DNA from: Odobenus rosmarus divergens
Lineage: Eukaryota; Chordata; Mammalia; Carnivora; Odobenidae
Length of the DNA: 64,000 bases
NCBI RefSeq assembly: GCF_000321225.1
Contig: NW_004450478.1
Location: forward strand, 3,195,634 to 3,259,633
Direction: 5' to 3'
Shown here: piece after piece, positions 1-12,265 of the stretch
Layout of the letters: each line of letters starts with the position of its first letter
Position numbering within the stretch: the first letter of the stretch is position 1
Program-made: the position numbers and the translations under genes
The notes under the pieces: model-generated
The model's database searches: none
Seen by the model: the letters and a program-made list of their open reading frames with translations, nothing else
Told to the model about the DNA's origin: nothing

Positions 1-907
1 TGGGTCTATTTCAGCTAGACATCGCAGTCTGCTCAGAAGTGGCAACTTTTAAAATACAACAAAAAGCAAAAGTTCAAGAATTAAATTATTAGTTTCCCTA
101 ACAACTTTCATACTTTAACTGCCTAGCCCTGACTTAAAATCAAGTCAGTGATTTTCAGCTGTTTATCAGAAATAATCTAAAATCCTCATCTTGCATTCGA
201 GGTCACCTGCAGTCTAACTATAATAAGACTTACCCGACTTACCCCAATACTTCCTGACATCATATCTCTATTTCTAAAGAGTTTATTGCCTTCTTGATGT
301 TTGGGTTATGATCCCTGCTCCTCATCATGCAACCTTTTTCTGAACTTTAATACACAATGTTCGGCCAAGTAGTCATACTAGTAAGTCCCCGGAAGCCCGT
401 AAGTGACAGCTTCTAACTGTCTGTAACTATAGTCTGGACTCTTGGACCCTTTGACCCAGTTTGACTATTGAGACGAAGCAGCAAGCTGACGACCAAGTCT
501 AACAAGAACATACATTTTATTTGACTCACGGTGGTATGAATGTGTGTGGGTTTCATTTGAAACATGATTTACAAACCAACATATTTCATATTGAAAATAA
601 AATATGAATTTCTGGCTTTCCTTGAAAAACTAAGGAATTTGGTAATATTAGGATCATATTCTTCCATGTCAACAATTCTTCAGACTCAAGGAGAGCTTAC
701 CCTTTAAAGACAGACTTGTGCTTTTCAGTTCTGCAGAGCACTGCACCATTTCACTTTATTCTCTTATCTGCTTGGCCTTTGTTAGCATTTTAATAAAATC
801 TCTGGTAATAAAAATGCTACCTTGATATTCTGCCTTGCAAAAAAATCTTGTTTTACCATTCCAGAATCAACACTTGGGCCGTTTGTTTGAATTGCTCTGC
901 CCATCCC
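1..907. other. unique intronic DNA
   Basis: AT-rich sequence with no recognisable repeat, RNA gene or exon. Confidence 0.4.
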
Positions 908-1062
908 CCAGGGTGGTCCATGGACCAGCAGCATCAGCATGACCTCAGAGCTTGTGAGCAATGCAGAAATCAGGCCCTTCCCCAGATTAATGAATCAGAA
1001 TCAGCATTTTCACGTTCCCCAGGTGATTCTTATACAGGTTCAAGTTTGAGAAGCACTGGGTT
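908..1062 (-). mobile_element. MER5A-like hAT DNA transposon relic
   Basis: The reverse complement reads from gcttctcaaacttgaacctg through agaatcacctgggga to gctgatgctgctggtccatg, the order of the non-autonomous MER5A (hAT-Charlie) consensus. The copy is diverged and non-coding. A chance 82-codon frame at 848-1096 lies over it and is not a gene. Confidence 0.75.
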
Positions 1063-1744
1063 ACTTCCTCTTCCAGACCTTCCCTTTTATCTCTAACTCT
1101 GGGTCCAACTTGGAAATCAGACACTTGCTTCCAGGTAATGTTCTACCCAAATTCAGTCCCCAGATTCAGAATGTATTTTGAAACTCTCCCCATCCTTCAG
1201 TGTTAAGGTTCAAATTTATGTCTTATCTATGGAGCTTCCCCCAAACACTGATGCACATTTTATATTTTTGCATATGAGTCCCAGGAGGTTATAATTGCAA
1301 CTGGCTAAGGCAACATATCTGCATTGTTCCTAAGAGTTGCCTTCCCAGAATCTGTGGGAAATGCCCCATTTTTCATAACTTAAAGAAAGCTTAAAGTCTA
1401 GAAAAGGAGCAATACAGAATTATCCAGAGGGCTAGGGCTAGGGCTGGGTGGGTAGGATGGCAATCTGTCTCAGTTTTCTTGGGATAGTGCTGGTTTCCAC
1501 CTGTTGTCTTTCTGATTAGCAACCCTTTTCCTTCTCAAGTGTCCCTCATTGATAAATTACACAGATTTCCTATTGATGGGTCCACCATCCTAGGAGTATC
1601 TCCTTCCAATTCCTGTTTTCTATTATGTGATCTTTCTTGGTCAGGCTTGGAGTCATGGGCAGGAAAGTGTTCTTTCCCATCAACACCCTTCAGGCATTTA
1701 ACAACAGAAAGTTAATACAGATACAGTGTCAAGCATTTTCTTTT
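1063..1744. other. unique intronic DNA
   Basis: No repeat family or exon recognised. A short tandem gggctagggctagggctggg occurs near 1430-1445. Confidence 0.35.
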
Positions 1745-1760
1745 AAGAATCTAATATCAA

Positions 1761-1954
1761 GGGGCACCCAGGTGGCTCAGTTGTTAAGCGTCTGCCTTCG
1801 GATCAGGTCATGATCCCAGGGTCCTGGGCTCGAGCCCCGCATCGGGCTCCCTGCTCAGCGGGAAGCCTGCTTCTCCCTCTCCCACTCCCCCTGCTTGTGT
1901 TCCCTCTCTCGCTGTGTCTCTCTCTGTCAAATAAATAAATAAAATCTTTAAATA
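1761..1954 (+). mobile_element. carnivore SINE, young type, sense
   Basis: Complete copy: tRNA-like head (ggggcacccaggtggctcag), CT-rich body, AATAAA-type A-rich tail. Flanked by a 16-base target-site duplication at 1745-1760 and 1955-1970 (aagaatctaatat[c/t]aa, one mismatch), so both ends are fixed. Confidence 0.95.
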
Positions 1955-1970
1955 AAGAATCTAATATTAA

Positions 1971-3206
1971 AATATATAGAATTATTTTTTAAAACCAAAG
2001 ATCTGTGAACATTCTTGTTAAGAAGAAGTAACAAAAGATACAGGAAAACATTTCATTGTTTTCTATTATTCATACATAGTCAAAAAAACTAATATTAGGG
2101 TGAGTAATTTTTGGTGAACACGTTCTTCTGATGAAGAAGAAAACTCGTAAGTTGTCTGTGCTGCCACTGGAAGTGTGTCCTGGATATCTGATTCGCAGAA
2201 CCAGCTCTGCAGTAGGGGAAAAATTCCTTTATTTTGTCAGTAGAAATCCAGAGACTGACCCATTATCTCTAGCTATATCATCTTTGTCTCCTGTTGATCC
2301 CTTTAATGTTTTTCTCTTCCCTCTCTCCACCTTCTTAGCAATCCCCCTACTCCTAAAATGGAGCCGCTCCACCATTACCACCAGTAGCCATAACCACCAC
2401 CACTCCTACTACCACAGGCAAACAATGATAAAGCAACAATAAAAGAAGGCCAGTTGTCAAGTCAGTTAGACTGTGGGTGAATTGTTTTCCCCTCTCTTTC
2501 AATTCTTCTCAAGTCTAGTGGAAGTCGCTGATATCCTTATTAAAATGAACTCTGCAACTATAACAAGTAATAATTTGAATAACATTTTGTTCTAGAAATA
2601 GCAAAACACGTTGGTACATGAGTTCTTGAGCTGAATTAGAGCAACACAATAATGTCTACTTCTGTTTTGTTTATTGTGATGGAAAATATAGAAAGAAAAA
2701 AAAGATTCAAAAGTCTAAGACCAATCTTACAAAAAAGATTTTTTAAAATCATGATTCAGTCCCAAAATACTACATGAAACAAAGGGTGCGGGGAGTTGAG
2801 AGGGCTTCCTCAAATAAAAATACCTCAAAATAAAAGAACAAAATTTTCTGTTCAAAAATTTATATATTCCCTACCATTTCCAAAAATTACATGGGTAATT
2901 TTGTTCAGCAAACAAACAACATGCAGCCAGACAGAGGCCGTTGTGCAGAATACAGATGTTGTAAGTCCCATTACATAGCATGAGGTGTAATGTCACTTAA
3001 CCAGGGTTTCCCACTCTGTGTGTGTGCACCGGGCCTCCCTGGCTCATTTAGGGCCACCTCCACCTTTTCTATTGTATGAAGATTCTCCAATAGCACCAGA
3101 GAGATGAAGCTATTAAGTGCAGACTGATTACCAATATGGAGAGGAAATTTCTGTTTCCTGACAATAAAGAAAAATGTATTAGAAACCTTCTAGCAATCTA
3201 TCCTTT
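1971..3206. other. unique intronic DNA
   Basis: About 1.2 kb of AT-rich sequence. A 103-codon frame at 2131-2442 is low-complexity (Ser, His, Leu rich) and resembles no protein I know, so it is treated as chance. Confidence 0.35.
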
Positions 3207-3775
3207 TTTTCTTTATTTTTTTTTATTATGTTCATTTAGCCAGCATATAGTACATCGTTAGTTTTTGATGTAGTGTTCAACGATTCATTAGTTGTGTATA
3301 ACACCCAGGGCTCATCACCACACGTGCCCTCCTTAATACCCCTCATCCGGTTACCCCATTCCTCCACCCCACCTCCCTTCTGCAACCCTCAGTTTGGTTC
3401 CCGGAGTCCAGAGTCTCTCATGATTTGTCTCCCCCTCTGATTTCTTCCCGTTCAGTTTTCCCTCCCTTCCTCTGTGGTCTTCCGCCCTATTCCTTATGTT
3501 CCACATAGGAGTGAAACCATATGATAATTGCCTTTCTCTGCTTGACTTATTTCACTTAGCATAATCCCCTCCAGTTCCATTCATGTCGACGCAAATGGTG
3601 GGTATTCATCCTTTCTGATGGCTGAGTAATATTCCATACTATATATGAACCACATCTTCTTTATCCATTCATCTGTTGAAGGGCATCTCGGATCCTTCCA
3701 GTTTGGCTATTGTGGACATTGCTGCTATGAACATTGGGGTGCATGTACTCCTTCTTTTCACTAAATCTCTATCTA
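3207..3775 (-). mobile_element. L1 3' end (carnivore L1), antisense, 5'-truncated
   Basis: Read on the minus strand, the end of L1 ORF2 (gaatattactcagccatcag) is followed by the carnivore L1 3' UTR (gagccctgggtgttatacac, then a run matching actaacgatgtactatatgc) and a poly-A that appears as poly-T near 3207-3225. It is truncated at the high-coordinate end, as usual for L1. Confidence 0.9.
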
Positions 3776-3801
3776 TCATTAATAAACAACATATGGTTTT
3801 A

Positions 3802-3994
3802 AAGATTCTTTTTTTTAAAATTTATTTGACAGAGAGAGACACAGCGAGAGAGGAAACACAAGCAAGGGGAGTGGCAGGGGGAGAAGCAGGCTTCCCGCTG
3901 AGCAGGGAGCTCGGTGCGGGGCTCAGTCCCAGGACCCTGGGATCATGACCTGAGCCGAAGGCAGACGCTTAACGACTGAGCCACCCAGGCACCC
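3802..3994 (-). mobile_element. carnivore SINE, antisense
   Basis: Full-length copy ending in gagccacccaggcaccc. The target-site duplication caacata[t/c]ggtttta is at 3787-3801 and 3995-4009. Confidence 0.95.
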
Positions 3995-4009
3995 CAACAT
4001 ACGGTTTTA

Positions 4010-5443
4010 CAATCAAATAAGGTTTACTGCATATATTATTTTTCAACTTGTTTTTTCACTAAGAATGCCTTTTTACTCTGTCATTTTACTCATGTATTTT
4101 AAGAATGCATTCATATTAATACATGTAGACCTATTGTAAATGGACATGGCATTTCTTTTTATATATGTATTACAATTCATTTGTCCATTTTTCTACTGAA
4201 GGCTCTTTCCCTTCAATTTTTTTTCAGTTTTTTTTTAAAGATTTTATTTATTTATTTGAGAGAGAGAGAATGAGAGATAGAGAGCACGAGAGGGAAGAGG
4301 GTCAGAGGGTCAGAGGGAGAAGCAGATCCCTGCTGAGCAGGGAGCCCGATGCAGGACTCGATCCCGGGACTCCAGGATCATGACCTGAGCCGAAGGCAGT
4401 CGCTTAACCAACTGAGCCACCCAGGTGCCCTTTCCCTTCAATTTTTCATTATTATAAGGCTATGAACATCTTTTTACCTACCTTTATGTGGATATAGGAA
4501 AGAAATTTTCTAAGCTAGAGTAAAAGTAGTAGTGAAATTTCTGAATGGAAGGGGTGGATTCTAATTGTAGTGGGTATTGCCCAATTGCTATCCAAGATGG
4601 TTGTATCGGTTTACATCAGTACCAACAATGTGAGAAATTTCCTTTTTCACCAACCATTGGTATATTGGGCTAATTTATTTGACAATCTGATGGTATGAAA
4701 AAGTTCTTCTTAATTTAATTTGTATTTGCTTGAATAGCACTGAAGTATTTTTTCATGGTTATTGACCATAATTGTTTCTCTCTTGCACACTACCTTATTT
4801 ATAGCCTCTTACCATTTTTTTGTTGCTTGTTTGCTTCTCTTTTTCATGAATTTGTGGCTATTTTTAGATTCTTAATTATTTCTTTATAAGTGAAGTATTT
4901 GCAAATATTTTTCTTAATCTCTGGCTGATCTCTGGAATTTGCTTTATTCTATTTTTGGATGACAAGATTTTACTGCAGTTCTTTTTAAATTCTTTGTTAT
5001 GTTTTTTGTTTCTTTGTTTTTACTACCTTGTATGAGAAATTCTTCCTGTATTACATACTTCCATATTTTTTTCTAAAGTTTAAAAATTTTCAAGTGTGGG
5101 GCCTTGATTTATTTGTATAGGAAACTGATACCTTATTTTTCTTAAAATGGAGAGCCAAAATGCCCTGGCTTTTTAAATTGGATGGTCCATCTTCTCCCCA
5201 CCAATTCCTGTTGCTATGTCAAATTTTTACAAATGCAGGCACATATGTTTCTGGGCTCTTTATTTTGTCCCTCAATCATGGCCACCTTTTAAAAATCACT
5301 TCTTGCAAAATTATTAAACTCTTTTAATATTACAGCTTTTCAACAAGTTCTACAATCTGTATCTCAAGACCCTCAAACTTGCCCTGATTCCCCTATTGTT
5401 TTCATTCTATTTGGAGTGCTTCCATCACTGTGTTGATTCCATT
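4010..5443 (-). mobile_element. old L1 fragment, antisense, interrupted by a SINE
   Basis: AT-rich sequence resembling the antisense of L1 ORF2 (for example ccattggtatattgggctaa and the region after taccttgtatgagaaattct), far more diverged than the L1 at 3207. The SINE at 4222-4430 splits it. The outer limits are approximate. Confidence 0.6.
4222..4430 (-). mobile_element. carnivore SINE, antisense
   Basis: Complete copy with the 16-base duplication tttcccttcaattttt at 4206-4221 and 4431-4446. It inserted into older L1 sequence. Internally the purine block gggtcaga is doubled. Confidence 0.95.
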
Positions 5444-5456
5444 CTCAGTCTTTCTT

Positions 5457-6166
5457 TTTTATTATTATTAAGCTTTTCTTTCTTTTTTTAATTTAAATTC
5501 AGTTAATTAACATATAGTGTATTATTAGTTTTAGAGGTAAAGCTTAGTGATTCATCAGTCTTTTTAAAATTTTATTTATTTGTCAGAGAGAGGGAGAGAG
5601 GGAGAGCGAGCACAAGCAGGGGGGAGCGGCAGGCAGAGTGAGAAGCAAGCTCCCCGCTGAGCAGGGAGCCTGACTCAGGACTCGATCCCAGGACTCTGGG
5701 ATCATGACCTGAGCCGAAGGCAGACACTTAACCAGCTGAGCCACCCAGGTGCCCCTCATCAGTCTTATATAATACCCAGTGCTCATTACATCACATGCCC
5801 TCCTTAGTGTCCATCACCCAACTACCCCATCCCTACACACACCCCCAGCAACCCTCAATTTGTTTCCTGTGATTACGAGTCTCTTATGGTTTGTCTCCCT
5901 CTCTGACTTCGTCTTGTTTTATTTTTCCCTCCCTTCCCCTATGATCCTGTTTTGTTTCTTAAATTGCACAAATGAGTGAAATCATATGATAATTGTCTTT
6001 CTCTGACTGACTTATTTCGCTTAGCATAATACCCTCTAGTTCCATCCACGTTGTTGCAAAAGGCAAGATTTCATCTTTTTGATGGCTGAGTAGTATTCCA
6101 CCCCACATCTTCTTTATTCATTCATCTCTCAATGGATATCTGGGCTCTTTCCATAGTTTGACTATC
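5457..6166 (-). mobile_element. L1 3' end insertion, antisense, with target-site duplication
   Basis: The poly-T end is near 5460-5490. It is followed by the antisense L1 3' UTR and the extreme end of ORF2 (gatggctgagtagtattcca near 6085). The 13-base duplication ctcagtctttctt is at 5444-5456 and 6167-6179, so this is one clean 5'-truncated insertion of about 0.5 kb of L1. A SINE later landed inside it at 5563-5755. Confidence 0.9.
5563..5755 (-). mobile_element. carnivore SINE nested in L1, antisense
   Basis: Complete copy with the duplication tcatcagtctt at 5552-5562 and 5756-5766. It is therefore younger than the L1 that contains it. Confidence 0.95.
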
Positions 6167-6179
6167 CTCAGTCTTTCTT

Positions 6180-6809
6180 AATTATCTTCTTGCATGTTGA
6201 GATTGAGTGGTAGTTGTTTTATTTTTGTGTTTATTCTTTCTGTAGTCTTTATTCCTCATCTAGAAGCTTTACAGTTGCCTCCAGTAAGTCCCTAGGTTCC
6301 CATCTGGAATGTCTTATCTTGGCAGCCTGGGGTCTTGTCTCACGAGGACAATGCAAATCCAATCATCTAGCTGGATCCAATAGCTTGAGTCAGGTCCTGG
6401 TGGGGAGGCTGGGAAGTGCCTACCTCCCATGAATGCTACCACAGACAGTTGTCTGTCTATAGCTTTTCTTTTTTTTTTTTGGTAGCAAGAAAACTACTCT
6501 CTACCCTTAATTTGGGTCATTGAACCTGACTGACCCCAGGATGATGTGGGAGCATTTTCATCCATAGGTTCTCACCTTCACTGCCCTTGTTTTCTTGTCT
6601 GACCCATTCTGGTCAACGGAAACATGTATTTGCTTCATATTTAAAGTGGAGAATGGTTGGGGTAGAGGTGTCCTAACTGTATGAACTTCATCTACACTGC
6701 TGATCATAAACTTTATAGATAGAAGAACTTATTTAAAAGGTGAAGACATCTAACAAGTAAATAGATAAATCTGCTTTTCTGACTTATGAATAAGTAAAAG
6801 GATGGGAAA
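6180..6809. other. unique intronic DNA
   Basis: No repeat family recognised except a T-run at about 6466-6480. Confidence 0.35.
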
Positions 6810-6985
6810 ATAACATTTATGAATGCCTACTACACACCCAGATACAATACTTGGTGTTCCACATGACTTATTTAATCCACACCAACATTCTTTGAGGTGG
6901 GTATTGTAATTCCATGTTCAAGTAGGGATCAATGATCACATTGCTAGTATGTGGTAGAGCTGGGCTTCAGTCCAAGCAAAAATGC
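6810..6985 (-). mobile_element. MIR SINE relic, antisense
   Basis: Contains the antisense MIR order: tgcctactacacacccaga, then ttgaggtgggtattgtaatt, then ctagtatgtggtagagctgg. It is an old, diverged mammalian-wide copy. Confidence 0.75.
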
Positions 6986-7007
6986 CACGAAAGCATATAT
7001 TTTGTTG

Positions 7008-7084
7008 TTTACTGCTCTATTCCCAGCCCTTAGAGCAGCACCGGGCACGTAGCAAGCACTCAGTAATATTTGTTGAATAACTGT
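7008..7084 (+). mobile_element. L2 3' end relic
   Basis: Matches the L2 terminal segment: agcagcaccgggcacgtagc followed by actcagtaatatttgttgaa. Confidence 0.7.
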
Positions 7085-8227
7085 TTTCTTCTCACGGTTT
7101 TTCTGTGTTGTTCCTACAGTTAGTTTCTATTTATATGTCTTGATCCCTATATAAAAATCTTAATAGCTATCCTAAACATAAAATTCTTCAACATAGGAGC
7201 CTCTTTTCTTTGCCTTGTTTTCTTTTCTTTTTTCTCTCCTACTTGCTGGCACTGGATATCTTAACCCTCACCCCAGTGGGGGAATGTCTCTCCAGTTTTC
7301 CCGGAGCTCTCATCTCTCTTGCCAGTAAACAAGAACTGGAGCTAAAACTTCTCCTGCATCGGTTACTTCCTCACAGCTGACACTTTCATACTTCCCCAGG
7401 CCCCATTTAACAATAACACAGTCATATTTTGTCTTAACCACCTCAACCAAGTGCAGCCAGGGTACTTGCTGCAGAGGTAGGAAGGCAAATGAAGCTATGA
7501 CTAGGCCATTTGGATAATGGCTTCTCCCCCACAAATTCCGACTGTCAAATTGTCTTGGGAAGTGTGGCTGATTATATTTAAAAATCACCTTGGTTCTCTT
7601 TTAAATTATACCTCCAGAGGGAATTGAAATAAAAATTGGCTGTAAAATATAGTTTTTTACCCCTTCCCTCCATTTTTTAATGACACTCTGATATTAGGGA
7701 GCAATTTGGCTGATGAATTAGTACGCATGTGGGTATGATCTCTCAGCACAACTTGAGAAAAGCAGGACCAATCATAGGCCTCACTCACTGCAATTGATTT
7801 TCTAAAGGGAATGCAGAGCAATTAAGAAAGAAGAAAAATCATGCATTTTAAATCTGGGTGCTACAAGAAAAACACTATTATTATTTGACAGAGCCTGTAG
7901 AGGGCTTTGCATGGTTTGTGATACACCTACCCCTTCTGCTGCAGTGATTTCTCAAGACTCAATCCATATTAATTGCAAGGCTTAAAATGATTAGAAATAT
8001 TCTCCTGTCGGAAGATAAAGAGTAAGGAGGAGCTCAACTTACAAAGTCAAGGAAAATAACTAGCATTTCGTATTAGTTTTTAGCCCATAGCAGGGAAAGG
8101 CAACTGGTGGAGCCACTATGCCAATTACTGGAGAATGTTTAACTCCTTCTTTTCATTTAACCTCTGCAACTAATTAGCATTGAAGATGTACCATCTTCAC
8201 CCCCTGTGCACCACAAGGGAGTTCACC
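7085..8227. other. unique intronic block, no transposon recognised
   Basis: Over 1.1 kb without a recognisable transposon, unusual for this repeat-dense intron. It contains a 92-codon minus-strand frame (7310-7588) of balanced composition that resembles no family I know and lacks evident splice sites. Possible conserved non-coding DNA, which the sequence alone cannot settle. Confidence 0.35.
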
Positions 8228-8385
8228 TGGTTCTCTAACCTGAGAATGCATTAGAGGGTGATCAAAATGCAGTCTGTGGATTAACTGCTTCAGAATCAGG
8301 AGGAGTCTGGTAAGTGTGCACCGTCTTGGGCTTCACAGCCAGAGCTTGTGATTTTTAAACAAGTAGCTCAGGTGAATCTGGGGCA
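8228..8385 (+). mobile_element. MER5A-like hAT relic, sense
   Basis: Reads ctggttctctaacctgagaa, then a cagaatcagga segment, then agctcaggtgaatctggg, the sense order of MER5A, strongly diverged. Confidence 0.55.
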
Positions 8386-8518
8386 GCAGATCCACAGATA
8401 ACATTTAAAAACTCTTTTAAGAGTCTTGTTCACTTTACAGATGACGAAGTGGGCCAGGGCTTGCATGACAGAATCACTTGGGGAGTTTTTTCGGATATGC
8501 GAGAGAAGTCAGGGCGGC

Positions 8519-8645
8519 TGAGGCTATGCTGTGGCAAAAGTCCCTAAATCTCAGCAGCTTAGACAACCAAAGTCTGGCTTGCTCCTATTATCTGTCCACC
8601 ATCGGTCATGGTTACCTTGCAATCCAGGCAGAGGGAGGCCTCATC
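8519..8645 (-). mobile_element. old mammalian repeat, MaLR/LTR-like, unresolved
   Basis: The stretch with ctaaatctcagcagcttaga and the following 60 bases resembles the antisense end of an ancient LTR-type repeat (typical text: ...aatctcagtggctta...). The family cannot be named by eye. Confidence 0.35.
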
Positions 8646-8754
8646 TCAACTTAGACTTTTGTAATTGAAGACCCAGAAACAATGGAGTAAGGCAAACTGT
8701 ACGTAAGCTTTTAAAGATCTGATATAAATACCATTAAAGAAGCTATATCCTTGA

Positions 8755-8935
8755 TGGGCTTGGGAGTCAGATAATCCTCTTACTCCCTTTACAGGCTGTG
8801 ATTGGGCAAATTGCTTAACCTCTTTCATTAAGTCTCTGCTCATCTGTAAAAATGGGGATGATATTGAGTATTTCTAATGGTTGCTATGAAGCTTATAATG
8901 GATATTCACATTCATTATCAGTACCAAGCTAGGTA
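8755..8935 (+). mobile_element. MIR relic, sense
   Basis: Core MIR words in order: gggcaaattgcttaacctct, ctcatctgtaaaaatgggga, tggttgctatgaagctta. Confidence 0.75.
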
Positions 8936-9117
8936 TAAAAATGTACCATGGAAGGAATAAAAGAGACACCCTCCTCTTACACCAGCGTTCTTGTTCTGTC
9001 CCTTTGCCACACTTCTTACTCTATTGGAAGTTCTTTCCTTTCATCATCTTCTTTCTCCCACATCCTATCTTTCCTCCAAGATCTAGATTAAGTTCCCCCC
9101 ATCCTTCTGCCATGGGA

Positions 9118-9950
9118 AATCATCAGTCATTCATTCAGTCATTCATTCAGCATAGTTATCAGCTATCTCCTGTGTGACTGGCACTATGTTCTTAAGGCAT
9201 TTACATCTGGGGGGGAGGGAATGATGAAAGCAAAATGGAATACATACTATAACTCAGGCCGAGGTATCCATTATGCAATGAGGGCATTGAAGAGGATTCT
9301 CAGTTTGTATCACTGCCAGAGCTGCCTTTCTCAAGAAGGACAGAGCAAGAGCATTCCAGGACAAGGGTACAGCATGTGCCAAGACCAAGAGGCAAGAATA
9401 GCCATGAATAGTCAATAGTAACCCAGGGACTGCAAATAGTGAATTATTGCTAATGTGGAAAATGTGAATGTGGGAGACAGGTATTGAGGGCTTAGGGGAG
9501 GGTTGTTAGGACAAACAAATGGCAAAATCTTGAAGATCCATCAGTGTATACATGTTTTGTGTAGATATTTTTTCCCCTGTAGGCAAAAGGGAATCACTGA
9601 AGAAGTTTGACCAGGGGTACAATAGGACCAGGTTGGCATTTTAAAAATAGTGCTCTGGCAGAAGACTTTGGGGAAAAGACTGTGAAATGGTCCAAGGGAA
9701 AGAAAGATGGGATAGCCTCAAGGAAAGCAGTGCCAGGAATGGAGATGAAGAAGCATATGGGAGGGGGGTGGGTTTAGGAGGTGAGGCAACATAGTCTGAT
9801 GATTTGCAGCATCTGAGATGACACACAGGTTTCAGGCTGGGAATGGGGTGAAGGCTAGCAGGTTCTCTGAGACAAAGAAAGCAGAAGGAGAGGCAGGTGG
9901 TGGGCAAGTGGGACTGTGCGTGGTTGGGGGCATGGAGGGGCTGGAGGAGG
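9118..9950 (-). mobile_element. L2 relic, antisense (RT end and 3' UTR)
   Basis: Begins with the antisense L2 terminus (tcattcattcagcatagtta). It continues through motifs of the L2 3' region and ORF end, such as gagcattccaggacaagggt, gtgccaagaccaagaggcaa and cactgaagaagtttgaccag. The 60-88 codon frames here are shadows of the dead L2. Confidence 0.7.
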
Positions 9951-10047
9951 ATGTATCCCCAGAGATTTATCTACCTTTTAATTACATGTTTAGACACAAA
10001 TGATTTGTTTAAATCATTTGGTACTTATTTATATACAACCTTATTTT

Positions 10048-10248
10048 TTTAGAGATTTTATTTATTTATTTGACACAGAGAAAGAGAGATAGTGAGAGAC
10101 AGAGACAGCACAGGCAGGGGGAGCAGGAGAGGGAGAAGCAGGCTCCCCGCTGAGCAAGAAGCCCAATGTGGGGCTCAATCCCAGGACTTCAGGATCATGA
10201 CCTGAGCTAAAGGCAGATGCTTAACTGACTGAGCCACCCAGGCGCCCC
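10048..10248 (-). mobile_element. carnivore SINE, antisense
   Basis: Complete copy. The 18-base duplication tatatacaaccttatttt is exact at 10030-10047 and 10249-10266. Confidence 0.95.
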
Positions 10249-10266
10249 TATATACAACCTTATTTT

Positions 10267-11225
10267 GTGATTAATGTTTGCCACAGTGTATATTGACTTT
10301 TCAGAAACTGTGAAAGCTACTCGAAAGCAGAAACGTTAATTTAAACTTACGTTTAAATCCCACAGTTCACTTAGCACAATACTTTGGGTTTGTAAGTTCT
10401 CATAAAATATTCATGAAAGACTATATACCAAATTTGGGTTTCCTGGTTTTGTTCATCTATCACACTACTATGAGCATGATTTCTATTTTTTCTTTTTTCT
10501 TGCCCTCCATCATTCTGATGCTCTTTTGTGACTAAAATGCTTACTTTCTTGGAGTTTACAGCATTTCCCCCCTTATTTTAAATCTCTACCATATTTTAAG
10601 CCAACATTTAAGACAGTATCAATTATTTCTATTAATATGTTTATTTGACTTGTCCCTTTCAAAGTTCATGTTTTCTTGGAATTCCTCCCTTTCCTCTTCT
10701 TTTGCTTGTAGTCATTTTAAATTCTCTCCCCTTCATTTTCATTTTCTCTGTGAGACTTCCCAACATACCACTTCTCTCCTTCTAGTACATTCTTTATCAC
10801 TTACAAGTTGCATTTCTCTATGAGCATATTTTTCCTGCTTTTTTTAATATTTGGCACCATAAGTCTCTCATTATGTATCATTTCTTCTATTTATTATCAT
10901 TTCTAACATAACTTTAAAATTCATGATATAGCAGATGAATATATTGTGAAGGAAGCATAGATAACACATGACACTTGCAGAAATACAGCTGGCCCTTAAT
11001 GCTGTAGTTCCTCCCTCCCTAACCCGTGCTGTGTCTGTGCACTTATGCTCTGCTGTGTTGATTCTCCCATTCTCTTTTCTCTTCAAGTCTCTCTTGGAGC
11101 AAAATATTTTGCAGAGAAACTCTGAAGTATCTGAGAGATAACTGAAATCTGGTTTTGGTTTTATAACCAATCAACTAGGGCATGCTGCTCAATATCTGTG
11201 TGTCTATTTCCCTTCTCCTTATCTC
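10267..11225. other. AT-rich intronic DNA
   Basis: Pyrimidine-rich AT sequence with no clear family; some may be very old antisense L1. The 99-codon minus frame at 10871-11170 has no recognisable protein content. Confidence 0.35.
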
Positions 11226-11238
11226 AAAAAGGGATCCT

Positions 11239-11470
11239 GGGTCATCTGGGTGGCTCAGTCAGTTAAGAGGGCTAAGCATGGGACTCTTACTTTCAGCTCA
11301 GGTCAAGATCTCAGGGTCATGAGATGGACTGGGTGTGGGGCTCTGCTCTCAGGGCAAAGTCTGCTTGAGATTCTCTCCCCCACTCTCTTCGTCTCCCCCT
11401 CCCCTCACTTACGCTCACATGTGCTCACTCGCTCTCTCTCAAATAAATAAAAAAATAAAATAAAATCTAA
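11239..11470 (+). mobile_element. carnivore SINE, older subtype, sense
   Basis: Head gggtcatctgggtggctcag, with the alternative body gactcttactttcagctcag found in older copies, and a long AATAAA/AAAT tail. Duplication aaaaaggg[a/g]tcct at 11226-11238 and 11471-11483. Confidence 0.9.
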
Positions 11471-11483
11471 AAAAAGGGGTCCT

Positions 11484-12084
11484 AATTAGAGATAAACTAG
11501 AGATAAGCCAGACAAAGATATACCTGGAAGAAATGCACTCTACACACAGAAAATATTATTGCTCAATTTTCTCTACTTACTGCTCCTCAAAACACCCTGG
11601 CCTTCTTTTTGTCTCTTTGTTTTATTAACAGAAATACAAAGAAAAGTCAAGAATTGAAAAAATGAGTACAGAAATAGTACAGAGTACTAAGAAAAGTAAA
11701 AACAAGATACTAGAAATAGTAATAAAAGAACAAAGTGCACAGAGGATATCACTGGAACAATGGCATGTACCCTAGGCCAATTTTAACTTTTTATCTGAGA
11801 AAATTTAAGAAATTTCCTCTCCAAAATAAGAAAAATTCATTGCAATTATTAATTTCATTCAAATATTCACATAAATGGGAATTATGTTACAGGCTTGTTT
11901 AATTGATCACTAACTACTACTAATTGGAGAAAGACTAAGACTACTTCTTTGTTTATGTGACAAAAAGATAGCATTTCTGATGTTTCAGTGTAAAGCAATA
12001 AGAAAATAGGATTCCTTTAGTAAAGTGACATTTATCCCAATGTATTAGGAGCATACTTACTATAACACTGTGGAAGCTATAAAG
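11484..12084. other. AT-rich intronic DNA
   Basis: No repeat family, exon or RNA gene recognised. Confidence 0.35.
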
Positions 12085-12265
12085 ACACAGATATTCAGTT
12101 GTGGTTGAAATCACAGCTCTAGAGTCAGACAGATGTTGATTGGAGACATCTATATAGCCACATTTTGGTAAGCTATTTATTTGTTTCTGTTTCTGTTTCT
12201 AATCTGCAAAATTGGACTAATAATTATACCTAATTCATAAAGATTAAATTTGAGCTTTTGTTTGA
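12085..12265 (+). mobile_element. MIR relic, sense
   Basis: Diverged MIR: agctctagagtcagacagat, then a taagctatttattt segment, then tctgcaaaattggactaataa. Confidence 0.6.

Noticed and set aside
1761..1850. tRNA-like sequence at SINE heads
   Set aside because: These are tRNA-derived SINE promoters, not tRNA genes: they continue into the SINE body and have target-site duplications.
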